Assembly: GCF_002051585.1 (NCBI RefSeq)
Contig: NZ_MZGX01000001.1
Coordinates: 1 to 64,000 of the forward strand
Source: Ruminiclostridium hungatei
GTDB taxonomy: Bacteria; Bacillota; Clostridia; Acetivibrionales; DSM-1351
Reading direction: 5' to 3'
DNA: 64,000 bases
The translations under genes and the position numbers were made by a program. Shown here piece after piece: positions 61,639 through 64,000 of this stretch. Position 1 is the stretch's first letter. Every line of letters starts with the position of its first letter. The notes under the pieces are model-generated. The model saw only the letters and a list, made by a program, of their open reading frames with translations. It did no database searches and had not been told where the DNA came from.

Positions 61639-63108
61639 TTGATACTTGCTGATTTGATTAAAGGTCTGAAAACAAAAAGCGTAAATGGGAAGCTTGATAT
61701 GGAAATAGACGGAGTTGCGTACGATTCAAGGAAAACACGGCAGGGTGTGCTGTTTGTGTGTATCGAAGGCACTGTGGCAGATGGGCACAAATACATTAGC
61801 GATGCTATTGAGAACGGAACCAGGGCATTTCTGGTGCAAAAGCCTGTGGAGGTGCCTGAAGGCATTACGGTTATTGAAATCGAGGATACAAGATATGGCC
61901 TGGCCTTTGTTTCGGATGCATTTTTCGGGCACCCCTCAGAGAAATTGAATCTTATCGGTATTACCGGCACCAAAGGAAAAACCACCACCACCTACATGGT
62001 CAAATCCATATTGGAGGCGGCCAGTCATAAAATAGGACTCATTGGCACTGTGTCCAATCTTATAGGACAGGAAATATTGTACACCTCCAGAACCACGCCT
62101 GAATCCTATGATCTTCAAAGCCTGTTCAATGATATGGTGGAAAAAGAGGTGGATACGACAGTCATGGAGGTGTCCTCCCAGGGGCTGGAACTCCACAGGG
62201 TGGCAAAATGCGACTTTGATGTAGGGGTATTTACCAACTTTTCACGGGATCACATCGGGCCAAAAGAGCATGCCACCCTTGAAGAATACTTCAATGCAAA
62301 GGCAAAGCTTTTCAATATGTGCAAGCAAGCGGTCATAAACATAGACAATGAGCACGGCAGAAAAATGGCTGAACTTGCCAGGTGCAGGGTTTATACCTAT
62401 GGCCTTGGGGAAAATGCAGATATCAGGGCTACTGATATAATAAAAAAGACAGCCTACACCTACTTCAAACTGACCACTCCCTGGGGGAATACCGAGATAG
62501 AGACAAATCTTCAGGGTGAGTTCAACATATCAAATGCTTTAGCTGCCATAGGCTCCTGCTGCCTAATACCTGGAATAACTCTTGAACATGTAAGGGCCGG
62601 TCTTGCAAGGGTAAATGTTCCGGGGAGAATGGAAGCGGTGACCACCGGAGGAAACTATTCGGTGCTGATAGATTATGCACACACTCCCGACAGCCTTGAA
62701 AAGGTTTTGTCAACAGTTAAGGAATTTGCCCATGGCAGGGTGGTAAGCCTGTTTGGGTGCGGCGGAGACAGAGACAGGGGCAAGCGGCCGGAAATGGGAG
62801 CTATTTCGGGAAATATAGCGGATTTTACCGTAATAACCTCTGACAACCCCAGAACCGAAGAGCCTGAGAGAATAATCAACGATATTGAAGTTGGTATTCA
62901 AAAAACCAACGGAAAATATGTTAAAATCACTGACAGAAGGCAGGCAATAAAATTTGCACTTGAAAATGCTCTGGATGGAGATATAATTATTTTGGCGGGT
63001 AAAGGCCATGAAACCTACCAGCAGTTTAAAGACAATACCATTCATTTTGATGAGCGGGAAGTTGTCGCGGAGCTGATAGAAGAATTAAAAGAGGCTGGAA
63101 GGAGATAA
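61639..63108 (+). CDS. murE: UDP-MurNAc-L-Ala-D-Glu:meso-diaminopimelate ligase
   Basis: A 489-residue Mur ligase adding the third residue of the stem peptide in the cytoplasm. Motifs: IDGVAYDSRKTRQGVLFVC (about 25), ITGTKGKTTTTYMV (ATP P-loop, about 110), TNFSRDHIGPKEHATLEEY, and the C-terminal SDNPRTEEPERII (about 402), where the DNPR sequence selects meso-diaminopimelate over lysine. I chose TTG 61639, 8 bases after GGAGG. murF follows 2 bases after the stop. Confidence 0.97.
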   Translation: MILADLIKGLKTKSVNGKLDMEIDGVAYDSRKTRQGVLFVCIEGTVADGHKYISDAIENGTRAFLVQKPVEVPEGITVIEIEDTRYGLAFVSDAFFGHPSEKLNLIGITGTKGKTTTTYMVKSILEAASHKIGLIGTVSNLIGQEILYTSRTTPESYDLQSLFNDMVEKEVDTTVMEVSSQGLELHRVAKCDFDVGVFTNFSRDHIGPKEHATLEEYFNAKAKLFNMCKQAVINIDNEHGRKMAELARCRVYTYGLGENADIRATDIIKKTAYTYFKLTTPWGNTEIETNLQGEFNISNALAAIGSCCLIPGITLEHVRAGLARVNVPGRMEAVTTGGNYSVLIDYAHTPDSLEKVLSTVKEFAHGRVVSLFGCGGDRDRGKRPEMGAISGNIADFTVITSDNPRTEEPERIINDIEVGIQKTNGKYVKITDRRQAIKFALENALDGDIIILAGKGHETYQQFKDNTIHFDEREVVAELIEELKEAGRR

Positions 63109-63110
63109 AG

Positions 63111-64000
63111 ATGGTAGCTTTTGACTGTGCGGAACTTATGGAGGCGGTTGGCGGAAAGCTGCTCTGGGGTCAAACAGAAAAAGCCTTTTGCGGCATTACC
63201 ACCGATTCCAGAAAGGTTGAAAAGGATAATCTTTTTATACCCTTGATAGGTGAAAAGTTTGACGGCCATGATTATATAGAGCAGTGTTTTGACGCCGGGG
63301 CAGCAATCTGCCTGACTCAAAACCCCATACCTGAGAGAAAGGACAGAAGTGCCATACTTGTAAGTGACACTTCCAAGGCACTTAGGGATATTGCCACCTG
63401 GCACAGAAACAAATATAATATACCTGTTATAGGTATAACCGGAAGTGTTGGAAAGACAAGTACCAAGGACATGGTAGCCTGTGTTCTGTCAAAAAGCTAT
63501 GAAGTTCTGAAAACCCAGGGCAATTTTAACAATGAAATCGGCCTTCCTCTCACCTTGCTCAATCTTGAAGCACGACACCAGGCTGCGGTCATAGAGATGG
63601 GCATGAGCGGTTTTGGTGAAATAAGCAGGCTTACTGCGGCAGCACAGCCTGAAGTTGCCGTTATAACCAATATTGGTGTTTCTCACATTGAAAAGCTTGG
63701 CTCACAGCAGGGGATTCTTGCAGCAAAGCTGGAGATTCTTGAAGGTCTTAAACAGTGGGGGCTTGTAGTCCTTAACGGTGATGACCCGCTGCTGAAGGCC
63801 TTGAGCGGAAAGCTGGGTTTCAGGACCGTATTCTACGGTATGGAAGCAGGTCTTGATTATTGTGCACAAGACTACCGTTCCCTGGGTGAGAGCGGCACGG
63901 AATTCAGTATAGTAATTGAGGGCTCGAAATACCAGGTGAAAGTGCCTGTGCCGGGCATACATAATGTATATAATGCCCTGGCGGCCATAGCAGTGGGGCT
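63111..64000 (+). CDS. murF: UDP-MurNAc-tripeptide:D-alanyl-D-alanine ligase, 5' part (cut by window edge)
   Basis: The first 296 residues of MurF, which adds D-Ala-D-Ala to the wall precursor. Motifs: FCGITTDSRKVEKDNLFIPL (about 26), ITGSVGKTSTKDMV (ATP P-loop, about 109), NNEIGLPLTLL (about 141), EMGMSGFGEI and ITNIGVSHIEKLGS (about 188). It ends in the window at VPGIHNVYNALAAIAVGL, with the C-terminal domain still to come. The ATG at 63111 directly follows GGAGATAAAG and the murE stop. Confidence 0.96.
   Translation, partial: MVAFDCAELMEAVGGKLLWGQTEKAFCGITTDSRKVEKDNLFIPLIGEKFDGHDYIEQCFDAGAAICLTQNPIPERKDRSAILVSDTSKALRDIATWHRNKYNIPVIGITGSVGKTSTKDMVACVLSKSYEVLKTQGNFNNEIGLPLTLLNLEARHQAAVIEMGMSGFGEISRLTAAAQPEVAVITNIGVSHIEKLGSQQGILAAKLEILEGLKQWGLVVLNGDDPLLKALSGKLGFRTVFYGMEAGLDYCAQDYRSLGESGTEFSIVIEGSKYQVKVPVPGIHNVYNALAAIAVG

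Overview
The window looks like the chromosome of a spore-forming, plant-fibre-degrading clostridium, most likely of the Ruminiclostridium / Clostridium cluster III type. The reasons are moderate-to-low GC, purine-rich Shine-Dalgarno sites, TTG/GTG starts, sporulation genes (cotJABC, sigK, spoVD), a secreted GH11 xylanase, a PolC-type polymerase and [NiFe]-hydrogenase maturation genes. Species assignment is inference.

The most important content is in the first 13.5 kb. Two sporulation genes are each cut in two by a separate element that carries an intact large serine recombinase. (1) cotJC, last gene of the cotJABC spore-coat operon (minus strand), has its first 30 codons at 7346-7435 and the rest at 306-818. 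Between them lies a 6,527-bp element carrying a recombinase, a 53-aa ORF, a GH11 xylanase flanked by perfect 26-bp inverted repeats, a SUMF1-fold lipoprotein and a secreted phosphatase. (2) sigK, the late mother-cell sigma factor, has its 5' part at 10653-10994 and its 3' part at 13125-13496. They are separated by a 2,133-bp skin-like element with only a recombinase and a 62-aa ORF. In both cases the ends inside the element form a roughly 50-bp imperfect dyad (attP) around a 2-bp core (GG and AA), and precise excision restores a full-length reading frame (CotJC 200 aa, SigK 236 aa). An IS256-family element sits directly behind cotJC at the window start.

From 8.2 to 10.6 kb there is a tandem-repeat coiled-coil protein, an MFS transporter and two small membrane proteins. 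From 13.6 to 17.3 kb there is a DUF4157 (HEAWH) protein, a VOC-fold protein and a MATE transporter.

From 17.4 kb the window is conserved housekeeping sequence, almost all on the plus strand: rpsB-tsf-pyrH-frr (translation, UMP kinase), uppS-cdsA-dxr-rseP-ispG (undecaprenyl, phospholipid and isoprenoid synthesis), an RlmA-type methyltransferase, polC, and the rimP-nusA-ylxR-ylxQ-infB-rbfA-nrnA-truB-ribF cluster, whose IF-2 has a long Arg/Gln-rich repeat. Then come hypF-C-D-E (hydrogenase maturation), a MacAB-like ABC export set, two M16 peptidase-family proteins, lgt and rodA. The division/cell-wall cluster mraZ-rsmH-ftsL-spoVD-murE-murF starts at 56.6 kb and runs off the right edge inside murF. 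Copies of an imperfect inverted-repeat element lie in intergenic spaces near 25.1, 50.8 and 59.0 kb. I saw no tRNA, rRNA or CRISPR array.
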